Notes: a model not told the origin generated them from the sequence alone. Positions 27,239 through 36,312 are shown, numbered from the stretch's first letter. The stretch: 64,000 bases of DNA from Limisphaerales bacterium (GCA_014382585.1 JACNJL010000030.1:36535-100534); one strand, 5' to 3'. A program made the numbers and translations.

Positions 27239-28591
27239 TTAGGCCTGAAGATCCGCGATCTTGCCAGTGCTGTCGGCGTATCTTTTCTGGTTGATACCGA
27301 GGGCGTGGAGGTGGGTGAGCCAGAGATTGGCTAAAGGAGTGCCGCGTTGGCAGTTGATGTGTTGGCTTTGCCGAAGGCCCGTGGCGGTGCCGCCGGCGAC
27401 GACGATGGGCAGATCATTGTACTGGTGCGTGGTGCCGTCGCCCATGCCGGCACCCAGAGTGAAGATGGTGTTGTCCAGCAACGAGGTGCCGTTGGCTTCC
27501 TCAATTTTGTCCATCCGCTTGAGCAATCGCGTGAAGGCCAGCACATGAAACTGATCGAGCTTCAGCAGCTGCTCCACATGACGGGCGATAGAGTGAGTCA
27601 TGGCGTGGTGGCTGTACGGTTTGTCGAGGATGCCTTCCCAGTTCGTGGCGGTGGTCCAGCGCTCGGGACCAACCATGAGGGTGCCCACTCGGGTGAGGCC
27701 GGCTTGCAGCGCGGTGACGAGCAGGTCGCCCATGAGGTGAATGTACTCATTGCGCGGTAGATGCTCAGCGGGCCGCTTGACCCTCGCGGCGGCGAGCTGG
27801 GTCTTCATGTTTTCGATTTTATCCATGCGCGTCTCAATGGTGCGCACGGCTTCGAAATATTCCTCGAACTTGCCGCGATCGCCGGTGCTGAGGCGGCGCT
27901 GCAGGGCACGGGCATTTTCCAGTGCAAGATCGGTGATGTTGCGCGATTGCGTGTGGGCCTGCGTGCCGAAGAGGCGGTCATAAATCTTGCGCGGATTACG
28001 CATGGACGGCGCCACGTGGCCGGTGGCGTACCACGACATGTTGTCGAAATAGATCGATTCGATGTTGTTCTTGTGATCGTTGCAGCTCAACTCCAGCGTG
28101 GAGTAGGGCGTGGCTTGGCCGATGTGATCGGCGACGATGTGGTCCAGCGTGCGGGCCAGCGGATACGCCGAGCCTTTCACCTCAAACGGCGCCACGCTGG
28201 TGAGGAAGCAGGAGGCACATTGCGCGTGCGAATCGGTGCCGTGCTGAAAGGTGCGGTCGAGCCCGGTGATCAGCGAAATCTTTTTGCGCATCGTGTTGAG
28301 CGGCGCGAGCGTCGGGGTGAAGGTGAGCGGATGGGTGCCAATCGGCACGGTCTTGCCCTCGAACCGCCACACGTTGTTTTGCCCTGCAAACTTTGGCAGC
28401 GCGCGGTCGCCTTCGCCTGGGAAAAACCCGCGGCGCGTGATGCCGTTGGGCAGGTAATAAAACGCCATGCGTTTGGCGGGGCGGGCGTTCTTTTCGCCAT
28501 TGGCATGTGCGAGGCTCTCCAGCCACGGCAGACCGAGCATGGCGCCGCCGGTGCAGGTGAGAAATTGGCGTCGGGAAGTGGGAGGAATCAT
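27239..28591 (-). CDS. DUF1552 protein (pair 1), Tat leader
   Basis: 450 residues of DUF1552 (PF07586), a PVC-enriched family of unknown function. Twin-arginine leader SRRQFLTCTGGAMLGLP. Family features include AFYYLPNGITRRGF, ITGLDRTFQHGTDSHAQCAS, YSTLELSCNDH, LGAGMGDGTTHQYNDLPIVV and a C-terminal LWLTHLHALGI. The family HxxSHH motif appears here as KPYSHH: the first His is replaced by Lys. Its start overlaps the stop of the upstream DUF1592 gene by four bases (ATGA), a sign of translational coupling. See the intact motifs in the copies at 46598 and 60183. Confidence 0.93.
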   Translation of the reverse strand: MIPPTSRRQFLTCTGGAMLGLPWLESLAHANGEKNARPAKRMAFYYLPNGITRRGFFPGEGDRALPKFAGQNNVWRFEGKTVPIGTHPLTFTPTLAPLNTMRKKISLITGLDRTFQHGTDSHAQCASCFLTSVAPFEVKGSAYPLARTLDHIVADHIGQATPYSTLELSCNDHKNNIESIYFDNMSWYATGHVAPSMRNPRKIYDRLFGTQAHTQSRNITDLALENARALQRRLSTGDRGKFEEYFEAVRTIETRMDKIENMKTQLAAARVKRPAEHLPRNEYIHLMGDLLVTALQAGLTRVGTLMVGPERWTTATNWEGILDKPYSHHAMTHSIARHVEQLLKLDQFHVLAFTRLLKRMDKIEEANGTSLLDNTIFTLGAGMGDGTTHQYNDLPIVVAGGTATGLRQSQHINCQRGTPLANLWLTHLHALGINQKRYADSTGKIADLQA

Positions 28592-31089
28592 GGTTTTGCG
28601 TTTAACGTGTTCTTGTGATGAAAGGGTTCGCTCAGGGCTACGGCCTTGAGGATGGCGCGGAGTTGATCCTCGCCGGTCACGGCTTGGGCGGCCATGGCCT
28701 CCAGCGCCGGCGTATCGGCCGGGCCCAGCTCGCGGCCGAGCGCATAGCTCAGCAGATGCGCGATGAAGCCGCGCACAAACCGCGGTTTTTGTTGTACGAG
28801 CAGTTTTTTAAATTCGTTGAAGTCGGCAAACTTGTGCTGATTAAAGAGCACGTTGCTGACATCCACCTCGCGACCGTTCTCATACTTGTCGCGCCACACG
28901 CCGGTGGGGCCGAAGTTTTCCAGCGCGAACCCGAGCGGGTCGATCTGGTTATGGCACCCGGCGCAATCCGCGCGCTTACGATGGGCCGCGAGGCGTTCGC
29001 GGATGGTGAGCTTGGCGAGATCTTCCTCGTTCGATTCATCAAGCGGCGGCACATCGGCCGGCGGCGGTTCGGGCGGGTCATTGAAAATCACGGCGTTGAT
29101 CCATGTGCCGCGGGTGATCGGCTGCGTGCGTGAGGGCGTGGAGGTCATCGTGAGCACTGCCGCGCTGGTGATCAACCCGCCGCGGCGCGGATCGGTGACC
29201 GGCACGCGTTTGAATATCTGCACCTGCACATCGCGCCCGCCGCGATTGTGGCCGGCGTAGTTGGCTTTCAGCATGGTGCTCTCCCAGGTGAAATCCGGAG
29301 CGATCAGGTCCATGACCGAACGGTTCTCGACTAGCACGGTTTCGAACAGCAGCAGTGGCTCGCTCATCATGTGCATGCTGGTGCGGTAGCCGTGGTAGTA
29401 AAAATACGGGAACTGTTTCGGGTCCGGAATGGAGGTCACCAACCGGTCGAGCTGTAGCCATTGGGCGGGGAAATTATCGAGAAACCGGCTGACCTTTTTG
29501 TCGTTCATCATCCGGTCGATCTGGGCATTGAGCACCTGCGGCTCGCTCAGCTTGCCGGTCTCGGCCAGCTCCAGCAACGTGTCATCCGGAATGCTGCTCC
29601 AGAAAAACTGCGCCAACCGCGTGGCCAACTCGAAATCATTGATGCGCTGTCGGCCGGCCGGTTTGCTGCCGGGATTCGGGCTCTCGTAGATGTACAGAAA
29701 ATCCGGCATGCCCAGCACCGCGCTGACCACCTGCCGCATGGCTGATTCCCACGTCGCGCCGGCGGCCAGTTGTTGTTCGGCAAATTTCGCAAAGCGCTCC
29801 ACCGTGGCCGGTTCGGCTGGTTGACGGAAGGCCCGCCGCAGCAGCTTGGTGATGCGATCCCGCACGGCTTTGGCTTGTGATGTTTCCAACTGCGGCTTGG
29901 GCGCCGCCTTCAGACCGGTGTGGTCGATTTGATCCAAACCAAAATAGAACCGCGCGGATCGCTCATCTTTGCCCGTGCATTTAAACGCGAGCGTATGCGG
30001 TCCCGGCGCGATGGCAGCGGTTAGCTGATGCTCCATGCGCGTTACGCGTGTGTCGTACAGGTTCACCGTTGGCCCGATTTTTTTGCCATCCAGATAAATA
30101 TCAAACGTGCCGTAATCGCCCGCCCGCGTGAAGCCGAGCCGCAAGCCGGTGGCCGCTTCGGTGGCGATCCATTTCACCTGCAACTCGCGGTCCGCCCCTC
30201 CATTACGCCAAAACAACTGCGCATCGCCACTCCATTGATTGCCAAAACCTTTCATGTCCTGCCGGCCCGTCGGATCCTTGGGCGGTTGAGCCACCTGCAC
30301 TTGGGCCGCCGCTTCCGCTTCCAGCCGACCTCGCACCGCTCCGCGTGCCGGTTGGCCCGGCGCAGCAAAGAGCCAGTTCCAGCTTTTGCATTCCTTCGCG
30401 TTGATGTCCGGACTCTCGGCGATGGTTTGGCTGAGCTTGAGGAACGACTCCATCAACAACGGCGACATCGTCAAATGATCCGCGCGGTTATCGAACCCAT
30501 GCTCCGCGCGTTTGTCCTGCGGAAAGGCCGACACGCCGCGAAACCCTTCCGGCCGCTGGTTGTCGATATCCTTGCTGAGCGGCCGACTCGAAACGCGCAC
30601 CTCGTTCGGCATCTTTTTAGAAGCCGGATTGAAGTAATCGCTCCGGCGGCGCAACAGCCTTTCGTTCATCTGAAAAATATCGCGGTCCAGCTCCAGCAAA
30701 TCCACCACCGCGTTGTTGTACTGAAACCGGTTCATCCGTCGCATCGGCGTCGCCAAAAACGCCTGCTCCTTCGCCGCCACACTTAATAGGCCGCGCAGGG
30801 CTTCGATCAGTTGCTGTCGATCCGCCGCCCGCATGGCCGGCTCGTCTTCCGGTGGCATCTCGCGATCTTCGAGCACGGCGATCATGTCCTCCAACAACAC
30901 CGGCCGCGCCTGCAAATCCGCCATCGTCTTGAACGGCAGCAGATTCACTTTCCCCTTCACCTTGCCGTCCTGCCCATGGCATTTCACACAATGCGCCTGG
31001 ACCAACGCCAACGGCTTCGCTGCGCGGGTCGATGTCCCGAGCAGCATCAGGGCGATGCACGTAAAAATCCGCATGTTCATCCGAACCAT
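28588..31089 (-). CDS. DUF1592-family cytochrome-like protein (pair 1)
   Basis: 833 residues from the ATG at 31087-31089 (AGGA 8 bases upstream); starts at 31080 and 31074 are also possible. Signal peptide, then a PSCyt1-type domain with CVKCH (haem c motif), followed by the DUF1587, DUF1595, DUF1592, DUF1588 and DUF1585 order of large PVC cytochrome proteins. A second haem-type motif, CAGCH, lies in RADCAGCHNQIDPLGFALENF. Between DUF1587 and DUF1595 there is an inserted beta-sandwich-like segment (GDYGTFDIYLDGKKIG ... APGPHTLAFKC), absent from the other two copies and possibly ligand-binding. Inferred role: exported electron-transfer or redox protein. Activity is not established for the family. 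Confidence 0.92.
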   Translation of the reverse strand: MVRMNMRIFTCIALMLLGTSTRAAKPLALVQAHCVKCHGQDGKVKGKVNLLPFKTMADLQARPVLLEDMIAVLEDREMPPEDEPAMRAADRQQLIEALRGLLSVAAKEQAFLATPMRRMNRFQYNNAVVDLLELDRDIFQMNERLLRRRSDYFNPASKKMPNEVRVSSRPLSKDIDNQRPEGFRGVSAFPQDKRAEHGFDNRADHLTMSPLLMESFLKLSQTIAESPDINAKECKSWNWLFAAPGQPARGAVRGRLEAEAAAQVQVAQPPKDPTGRQDMKGFGNQWSGDAQLFWRNGGADRELQVKWIATEAATGLRLGFTRAGDYGTFDIYLDGKKIGPTVNLYDTRVTRMEHQLTAAIAPGPHTLAFKCTGKDERSARFYFGLDQIDHTGLKAAPKPQLETSQAKAVRDRITKLLRRAFRQPAEPATVERFAKFAEQQLAAGATWESAMRQVVSAVLGMPDFLYIYESPNPGSKPAGRQRINDFELATRLAQFFWSSIPDDTLLELAETGKLSEPQVLNAQIDRMMNDKKVSRFLDNFPAQWLQLDRLVTSIPDPKQFPYFYYHGYRTSMHMMSEPLLLFETVLVENRSVMDLIAPDFTWESTMLKANYAGHNRGGRDVQVQIFKRVPVTDPRRGGLITSAAVLTMTSTPSRTQPITRGTWINAVIFNDPPEPPPADVPPLDESNEEDLAKLTIRERLAAHRKRADCAGCHNQIDPLGFALENFGPTGVWRDKYENGREVDVSNVLFNQHKFADFNEFKKLLVQQKPRFVRGFIAHLLSYALGRELGPADTPALEAMAAQAVTGEDQLRAILKAVALSEPFHHKNTLNAKP

Positions 31090-31218
31090 TTCCAAAATCC
31101 TGACGCCGTGCATTGAGCCTGTCAATGGTGCCCGTAATTCACCACAGAGGTACCTGTGCCTCTGTGGTGAAAATAGTTGCCGAATGGGAACGGGCATTTA
31201 CCCTATTGCCACTCGCTT

Positions 31219-32976
31219 ATGAAACTGAATGTTCTTCTTCGTGGATTCGTATTTCTTTCGCTCGTCAATATTGCCCTTGCCGATGTCCGGCTGCCGAATG
31301 TGTTGGGCAGTGGGATGGTGTTGCAGCATGATTTGCCCGTGCCGGTGTGGGGCTGGGCGGATGCGGGAGAAAAGGTGACGGTCACGTTCGGTGGCCAGAC
31401 AAAATCCACGACGACAGCGGAGAATGGCAAATGGATGGTCAAGCTCGCGCCGCTCAAGGCCAGTGCAGAGCCGACCAAGCTGGTGGTGAAGGGGAACAAC
31501 ACGGTGACGCTGGAGAACATCCTCGTGGGCGAGGTGTGGATTTGCTCCGGTCAATCGAACATGGAATGGCGCATCAGTCAGTCGGCCAATGCGGCGGCGG
31601 AAACCAAGGCGGCCAATCATTCGCAGATTCGGCTCTTCAATGTGCCGGGCCACACGGTGGCGCCGTTGCCGCGCGATCAGGGCGCGGGCAGTTGGCAGGT
31701 GTGCCAGCCGAACACGGCGTCCGGTTTCAGTGCGGTGGGGTATTATTTCGGGCGGCGGTTGCATCGCGAATTGAAAGTGCCCGTGGGTTTGATCGGCTCG
31801 AACTGGGGCGGCACGCGCATTGAGCCGTGGACGACGCAGGCGGGGTTCGCCTCGGTGCCCGAGTTGGAAAATCTCGCTGAACAAGTGAAGGGCTACACGG
31901 CCACCACGCGCGTGGGCGGCGGCACGCCGGCGACCATTTACAATTCCATGGTGCATCCACTCACGCCGTTTGCGATGCGCGGCGGCATTTGGTATCAGGG
32001 CGAATCCAATGGCGGCGAGGGGCTCAGTTATTATCACAAGAAACACGCGCTGGTGAACGGTTGGCGGCAGGCGTTTCAAAACAAAGACTTCGCGTTTTAC
32101 TGGGTGCAGTTGGCAAACTTCCAGCGGCCGAATCCCGATCCGGAGGGCGGCGATGGTTGGGCAAAGATTCGCGAAGCGCAGACCGAGGCGCTCGATATTT
32201 CGCACACCGGCATGGCCATCGCCATCGATCTGGCCGATGCGCATAACCCCGGCGACATTCACCCGCGCAACAAACAGGACGTCGGCGGTCGGCTCGCGCA
32301 ATGGGCGTTGCACCAGACGTACCAGCGCCAGGATCTCGTGCCCGCCGGGCCGATGTACAAACGCTTCAAGATCGAGGGCGACCGTATTCGCCTGTATTTT
32401 GATAACGTCGGCAAGGGCTTGATGGTCGGCAAGAAGGTCAAGCTCGAGCCCACGCAAGAGGTGAAGGACGGCAAGCTGGAGCATTTCGCCATCGCCGGCA
32501 AGGACCAGCAATGGCATTGGGCCGAGGCGACCATCGATGGCGACACGGTGGTGGTGCATTCGCCCAAGGTTCCGAATCCCGCCGGCGTGCGCTATGCCTT
32601 CGCCATGAACCCGGACAAGGCGAACCTGTACAATAAAGACGGGCTCCCGGCCGGACCCTTCCGCACTGAACGATGGTTGGGCGCACCGCAGGTGTTGAAA
32701 TGGAATCCAATCGGCCCGGCCGCGCCGCCCAACTCCACGCCGGGCGGCGGCACGACGATTGAGTTTGAAAATAAATCCGACAAAACCGTGAAGGTGCACT
32801 GGGTACCCTACGGCGGCGGTCTGCGCTACTACGGCACCATCAAGCCCGGCGCCAAGCGCGAACAAAACACCTACGTGAATGCGACCTGGGTGGTGACGGA
32901 TGATGCCGACCAGAAGCTCGGCTATTTCCGGTCGACCAAAAAATACGGCATCGCCGTGATTCCGAAGACGAAGTAA
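31219..32976 (+). CDS. Sialate-O-acetylesterase-type esterase with VHL-like C-terminal domain
   Basis: 585 residues from the ATG at 31219 (leader MKLNVLLRGFVFLSLVNIALA). The SASA-family parts are complete: DVRLPNVLGSGMVLQHD, ICSGQSNMEW with catalytic Ser113, WYQGESN (block III) and DIHPRNKQDVGGRLA containing the catalytic His. Residues 512-585 form a VHL-beta-like domain whose Trp528, Tyr538, Tyr552 and Trp557 correspond to human VHL Trp88, Tyr98, Tyr112 and Trp117. It shares the IPK ending and the QNTY core with the LRR protein at 22837-23694. Likely role: secreted deacetylation of a glycan, with the VHL-like domain as a binding module. Plus strand, divergent from the DUF1592 gene of pair 1. 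Confidence 0.92.
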   Translation: MKLNVLLRGFVFLSLVNIALADVRLPNVLGSGMVLQHDLPVPVWGWADAGEKVTVTFGGQTKSTTTAENGKWMVKLAPLKASAEPTKLVVKGNNTVTLENILVGEVWICSGQSNMEWRISQSANAAAETKAANHSQIRLFNVPGHTVAPLPRDQGAGSWQVCQPNTASGFSAVGYYFGRRLHRELKVPVGLIGSNWGGTRIEPWTTQAGFASVPELENLAEQVKGYTATTRVGGGTPATIYNSMVHPLTPFAMRGGIWYQGESNGGEGLSYYHKKHALVNGWRQAFQNKDFAFYWVQLANFQRPNPDPEGGDGWAKIREAQTEALDISHTGMAIAIDLADAHNPGDIHPRNKQDVGGRLAQWALHQTYQRQDLVPAGPMYKRFKIEGDRIRLYFDNVGKGLMVGKKVKLEPTQEVKDGKLEHFAIAGKDQQWHWAEATIDGDTVVVHSPKVPNPAGVRYAFAMNPDKANLYNKDGLPAGPFRTERWLGAPQVLKWNPIGPAAPPNSTPGGGTTIEFENKSDKTVKVHWVPYGGGLRYYGTIKPGAKREQNTYVNATWVVTDDADQKLGYFRSTKKYGIAVIPKTK

Positions 32977-33300
32977 GGAAGGGAATAGGAAATAATCCAG
33001 CAATCAGAAGTCAGTCATCCGTGTGCAGCAGCCCCAAAGGGGCGGCATCATATTAGCCTAGGGCAACGCCCTAGGTTATTGGCGCCACAAAATTAGGGAG
33101 CCCTGAAAGGGCTAAACAAACCACCGTGCGAATGTGCCGCCCTTTCAAGGCTCATTTAACCCACCCACAATTTCCTTGGGCGTTGCCCAAGGCTGATATG
33201 AAACGCGCCGTTGGCGCATTCTTCGGCGGGAAAAAAGAAGGTAAATTTGTTTTGCCGCCGTTCAACTGCCCCCGTAATTTTTCCCGAACACATTCATTCC
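32977..33300. other. 324-bp spacer holding an inverted pair of palindromic repeats
   Basis: No coding gene is supported here. The spacer separates two plus-strand genes and contains the inverted repeat pair annotated at 33031-33192. The rest shows no promoter or ribosome-binding site that I can support. Confidence 0.6.
33031..33192. repeat. Inverted pair of ~85-bp palindrome-rich elements
   Basis: Element 1 contains three hairpins: GCCCCAAAGGGGC (33031-33043), CCTAGGGCAACGCCCTAGG (33057-33075) and AGCCCTGAAAGGGCT (33099-33113). Element 2 (about 33134-33200) reads as a diverged reverse complement, with CCTTGGGCGTTGCCCAAGG at 33174-33192 matching the middle hairpin and CCCTTTCAAGGCTC matching the third. 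Together they form a large imperfect palindrome. It may terminate transcription after the esterase, or be a mobile REP-like element. Confidence 0.7.
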
Positions 33301-34557
33301 ATGAATCACTTTTTTGCTTTTCTCCTTACGACCGCTCACCTCTCCGCTGCCTCCCTTCCTTGGCCGCAGTTCCGCGGACCGGATGGGCAGGGGCATTCGT
33401 CCGCGAAAAATATTCCGATCGAATGGAGTGAATCCAAGAACGTGACTTGGAAGATGCCGGTACCGGGCGAGGGTTGGTCGTCGCCGGTGATTGGTGCGGG
33501 ACAGATTTGGATGACCAGTTCGCACGCGGGCGGCAAGTCGCTGCATGCCGTTTGTCTTGACCTCAAAACGGGCAAGCTGCTGCACGATGTGAAGGTGTTA
33601 ACCACCACGGATCCCGGGCCCAAGCATCGATTCAACGGCTTCGCCTCACCCACGCCGGTGCTCGATGGCGAACGGGTTTATGTGCATTTCGGCCCGCGCG
33701 GCACAGTCTGTCTCGATACCGGGGGCAAGGTGCTTTGGAAGAAGACGGACCTCAAATACAACGTCATTCAGGGCGCGGCCAGTTCGCCAATCTTGTACGA
33801 GGATTTATTGATTCTCACCTGTGACGGCATTGATCATCAATTCATTACCGCGCTCGACAAGCGCACCGGCAAGGTGAAGTGGCACCAATCCCGCGCGCAC
33901 CTGGAGGCCTCGGCCAAGGAAACGCATCCGGGACGGCGGAAGATCAACAAGATGGCGTACTCTACGCCGCTGGTGCAGTCCATCGGCGGCAAACCGCAGA
34001 TGATTGTGTCCGGCGCGTTTCATTCCGCGGCCTTTGATCCGGCCACCGGCAAGGAACTGTGGTGGTTTCCTTACCACGGCTTCTCCATCGTCGGCCGACC
34101 TTCGTACGGCAACGATCTGTTTTATGTCGTCGGCTCCATTCGGCAGGATCACTTTAGCATCTTTGCTGTGAAACCCGGTCAGGGCGAGCTCAACGAACGC
34201 CAACGCGTGTGGCAGTTCTCCACCGGCATCGGCCACGTGCCGTCACCGCTCTTGGTCGGTAAGGAAATCTTTGCCGTGCACGATGGTAGCGTGGCGGGCT
34301 GCCTTGATGCACTCACTGGCAAGGAGCTCTGGCGCGAACGGCTCGGCGGTAATCACGACGCGTCCCCCACGGAAATCAACGGCAAGCTCTACTTCGTCAA
34401 TCGCGAGGGCCAAACCACCGTCCTCGCCGCCGGCCGCAATTTCAATGTGCTGGCCAAGAACAAGCTCGACGGCATTTTCAAGGCCACCCCGGCCGTGGCC
34501 GATGGCGCGCTCTTTCTGCGTAGCGGCACGCATCTCTACCGGATCGAACAGCGCTAA
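33301..34557 (+). CDS. PQQ-type beta-propeller protein
   Basis: 418 residues from the ATG at 33301; the longer open frame upstream runs through the repeat region. Leader MNHFFAFLLTTAHLSAAS, then LPWPQFRGPDGQGHSSAKN, the typical opening of PVC outer-membrane-assembly-like PQQ propellers. Repeated blades appear as KTGKLLHDV, RTGKVKWHQSR, ATGKELWWFPY and LTGKELWRERLGG. No catalytic alcohol-dehydrogenase residues are visible, so it is more likely a structural or binding propeller than a quinoprotein dehydrogenase. It is downstream of the VHL-domain esterase and convergent with the ceramidase-like gene (14 bp). Confidence 0.88.
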   Translation: MNHFFAFLLTTAHLSAASLPWPQFRGPDGQGHSSAKNIPIEWSESKNVTWKMPVPGEGWSSPVIGAGQIWMTSSHAGGKSLHAVCLDLKTGKLLHDVKVLTTTDPGPKHRFNGFASPTPVLDGERVYVHFGPRGTVCLDTGGKVLWKKTDLKYNVIQGAASSPILYEDLLILTCDGIDHQFITALDKRTGKVKWHQSRAHLEASAKETHPGRRKINKMAYSTPLVQSIGGKPQMIVSGAFHSAAFDPATGKELWWFPYHGFSIVGRPSYGNDLFYVVGSIRQDHFSIFAVKPGQGELNERQRVWQFSTGIGHVPSPLLVGKEIFAVHDGSVAGCLDALTGKELWRERLGGNHDASPTEINGKLYFVNREGQTTVLAAGRNFNVLAKNKLDGIFKATPAVADGALFLRSGTHLYRIEQR

Positions 34558-34571
34558 CCGGTCGCCGGCGT

Positions 34572-36017
34572 TTAGCGGGCGGTTTGTTGCGTGAGCTCCT
34601 TGAGCATCTCCAATAAGTTGCGCGTGAGGAGGGGGGAAGCGTTGGGGAGGAAACGGGAAGTGCCGAGCCAGGTTTCGTAGCCGCCCAGTTCGTGTTGGTT
34701 GGGCGGCGGGAGATAGCCGTAGCCGCCGTTGGCCAGTTCGATGAGAAACGTGTGCGGGAAGGGGCTCTTGTCTTTGATTTCCAAACCAATCTCCACCAGC
34801 ACTTCGAAGGGCATGGAGACAATGGCTTGGTCGCCGATGCGGATGGCCTGAATGATGACTTTCTCCGTGCGCGGGGCGTCCGGTTCGGCGAATCGCATTG
34901 TGTGCGCGGCGTAGGAACTGGCCTTGCTGTGAAGCTCCGCGCGTTCCTTGGCCGGCAGCGCAAGAATCTTGCGGGCGCGAGCCACCTCGGTATCCGTGGG
35001 AACGCGGTAACGCAGTTCCACCTCGCGCTGGCGCATGGCGATGATGGGGGTGTCGTGATAGGTCTCAATGTCTTTCACGGCACGCCAGGCGGCGGTGGCG
35101 GTCTTGGTGGCGACCACGCGCACTTGCTCGAAGGGCGCGCGGGGCGGGCGTTTGCTGTCGAAGTCGATGTTGTTGATGTCGCCCGAGGCGCCGTTGCTCA
35201 TCATGGCTACGAAGTTGTCGGGCGGATTCAGGCCGCCGACACGGTGCGGCATGATGCGGGCAAATTCCCCGAAGTAATCGGCTGACGCCATGCCGACCAC
35301 GCGGCCATCCTGTTCGGTGACGCGCGGAATGCCGCCAACGTAATGCAGGGCATAGTTGGCGATCAACCCCAGCGGTTTACCGCGGCGCGTGCGGGCGTAG
35401 ATCACACACAGTTCGGGATCAATCGGTCCGGCCGGTTTTACAATCGCATCGCGCGGCGGGTTCATGCGCACCTTATCCTGGAGCCCCCAAGGATTGGGAT
35501 CCATTCGGCCGGGCTTGAGATACCAGCGGCGGTTGTACACCTCGCTGGCTTCCTCGGCGGAGCCGAAGCCGACCTTCGCCGGTTCCAATGATTGGATGGC
35601 TTGTATTAGAGCCTTGCGCAGTCCCTCGCGCCGGGTTTTTTCATAAGCGATCCGTCCGGGCAAGGTGTCGCCGCCTTTGGGCGCGGTGTGCGTGTGCGTG
35701 CCGGCGATGAGCATGTGCTCGGGCTTCCAACCGGTGACCTTGGCGGTGGCGGCCTTGGCTTCGTCGCACATCTCGCGGCCCACGCCGATGGCGTCCATCA
35801 CGGCAATCACCGCGCGGCCCTGACCGTTTTCAAATGCCACCGCCCGCACATGCAAGGAATCGTGCACGTAAGTCGATTTGCCCGAGCGCAACTGGAACGG
35901 TTTCACCGTCGGCGAAATATCCACCACCGCCGTGCCCACCCGCAGGCCATCGGCCCGGAGGGGGAGGGTGATGAAGAGGAGGAGAAACAGTGGGGTGAGG
36001 AGGGGATGGCGGTGCAT
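34572..36017 (-). CDS. Neutral/alkaline ceramidase-like secreted hydrolase
   Basis: 481 residues with a signal peptide (residues 1-22). The N-terminal fold matches the neutral ceramidase N-terminal domain (PF04734): VGTAVVDISPTVKPF, AVIAVMDAIGVG and GTHTHTAP with zinc-ligand His108 and His110. ANYALHYVGGIPR and MMSNGASGDINNIDF carry further family residues. Real ceramidases are longer (~650 residues) and have a C-terminal sandwich that is short or absent here. Many PVC members have this shorter form, so substrate could be another N-acyl or ester compound. A large share of the family remains uncharacterised. Confidence 0.85.
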   Translation of the reverse strand: MHRHPLLTPLFLLLFITLPLRADGLRVGTAVVDISPTVKPFQLRSGKSTYVHDSLHVRAVAFENGQGRAVIAVMDAIGVGREMCDEAKAATAKVTGWKPEHMLIAGTHTHTAPKGGDTLPGRIAYEKTRREGLRKALIQAIQSLEPAKVGFGSAEEASEVYNRRWYLKPGRMDPNPWGLQDKVRMNPPRDAIVKPAGPIDPELCVIYARTRRGKPLGLIANYALHYVGGIPRVTEQDGRVVGMASADYFGEFARIMPHRVGGLNPPDNFVAMMSNGASGDINNIDFDSKRPPRAPFEQVRVVATKTATAAWRAVKDIETYHDTPIIAMRQREVELRYRVPTDTEVARARKILALPAKERAELHSKASSYAAHTMRFAEPDAPRTEKVIIQAIRIGDQAIVSMPFEVLVEIGLEIKDKSPFPHTFLIELANGGYGYLPPPNQHELGGYETWLGTSRFLPNASPLLTRNLLEMLKELTQQTAR

Positions 36018-36026
36018 GAGGTTGGG

Positions 36027-36223
36027 TTACTTTTTCAATTGGTTAAGGAACAGGATGGTATCGACCATGGCGCGGGCTTCCTTGGCGGTGTGTTGGGGAT
36101 GGGGCGGCCTTGCGCGTTGGTCCAGTGGGAATTGAGATCGATGGCGAGGTGTTGGAAAACGGTGGCGGCAAGGTCGCTCGGGCCGACGCGACGGGTAGCG
36201 ACGTCGTAGCCCTTGCTGTCGGT
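36027..36223 (-). pseudogene. Gene graveyard: fused 3' scraps of a cytochrome c-like gene and a DUF1501 gene
   Basis: 36094-36223 is 127/130 identical by eye to 50504-50633, the C-terminal coding part of the DUF1501 gene at 50463 (KGYDVATRRVGPSDLAATVF and onward). The open frame that continues it is out of context. At 36027-36096, in a different frame, the tail HTAKEARAMVDTILFLNQLKK ends in a proper stop and resembles the C-terminus of PVC c-type cytochromes. The two scraps meet at CCCCATCCCCA. No start or complete domain exists. The cytochrome identification is tentative; the DUF1501 match is firm. Confidence 0.7.
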
Positions 36224-36312
36224 TTTGTTCAGCGGGTACGGTGTTGCAGATGAAAACCAGAAGCAAATGAAATGCCACAGGTAAGACGGCAGCTCATCCT
36301 GGCTGAATCGTT

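Noticed and set aside
31198..33003. Open frame of ~600 codons on the minus strand opposite the VHL-domain esterase
   Set aside because: The plus strand encodes a clear SASA esterase with GQSNM and WYQGESN; the reverse frame has no known domain, is rich in Arg/His and is a shadow of high-GC codon bias.
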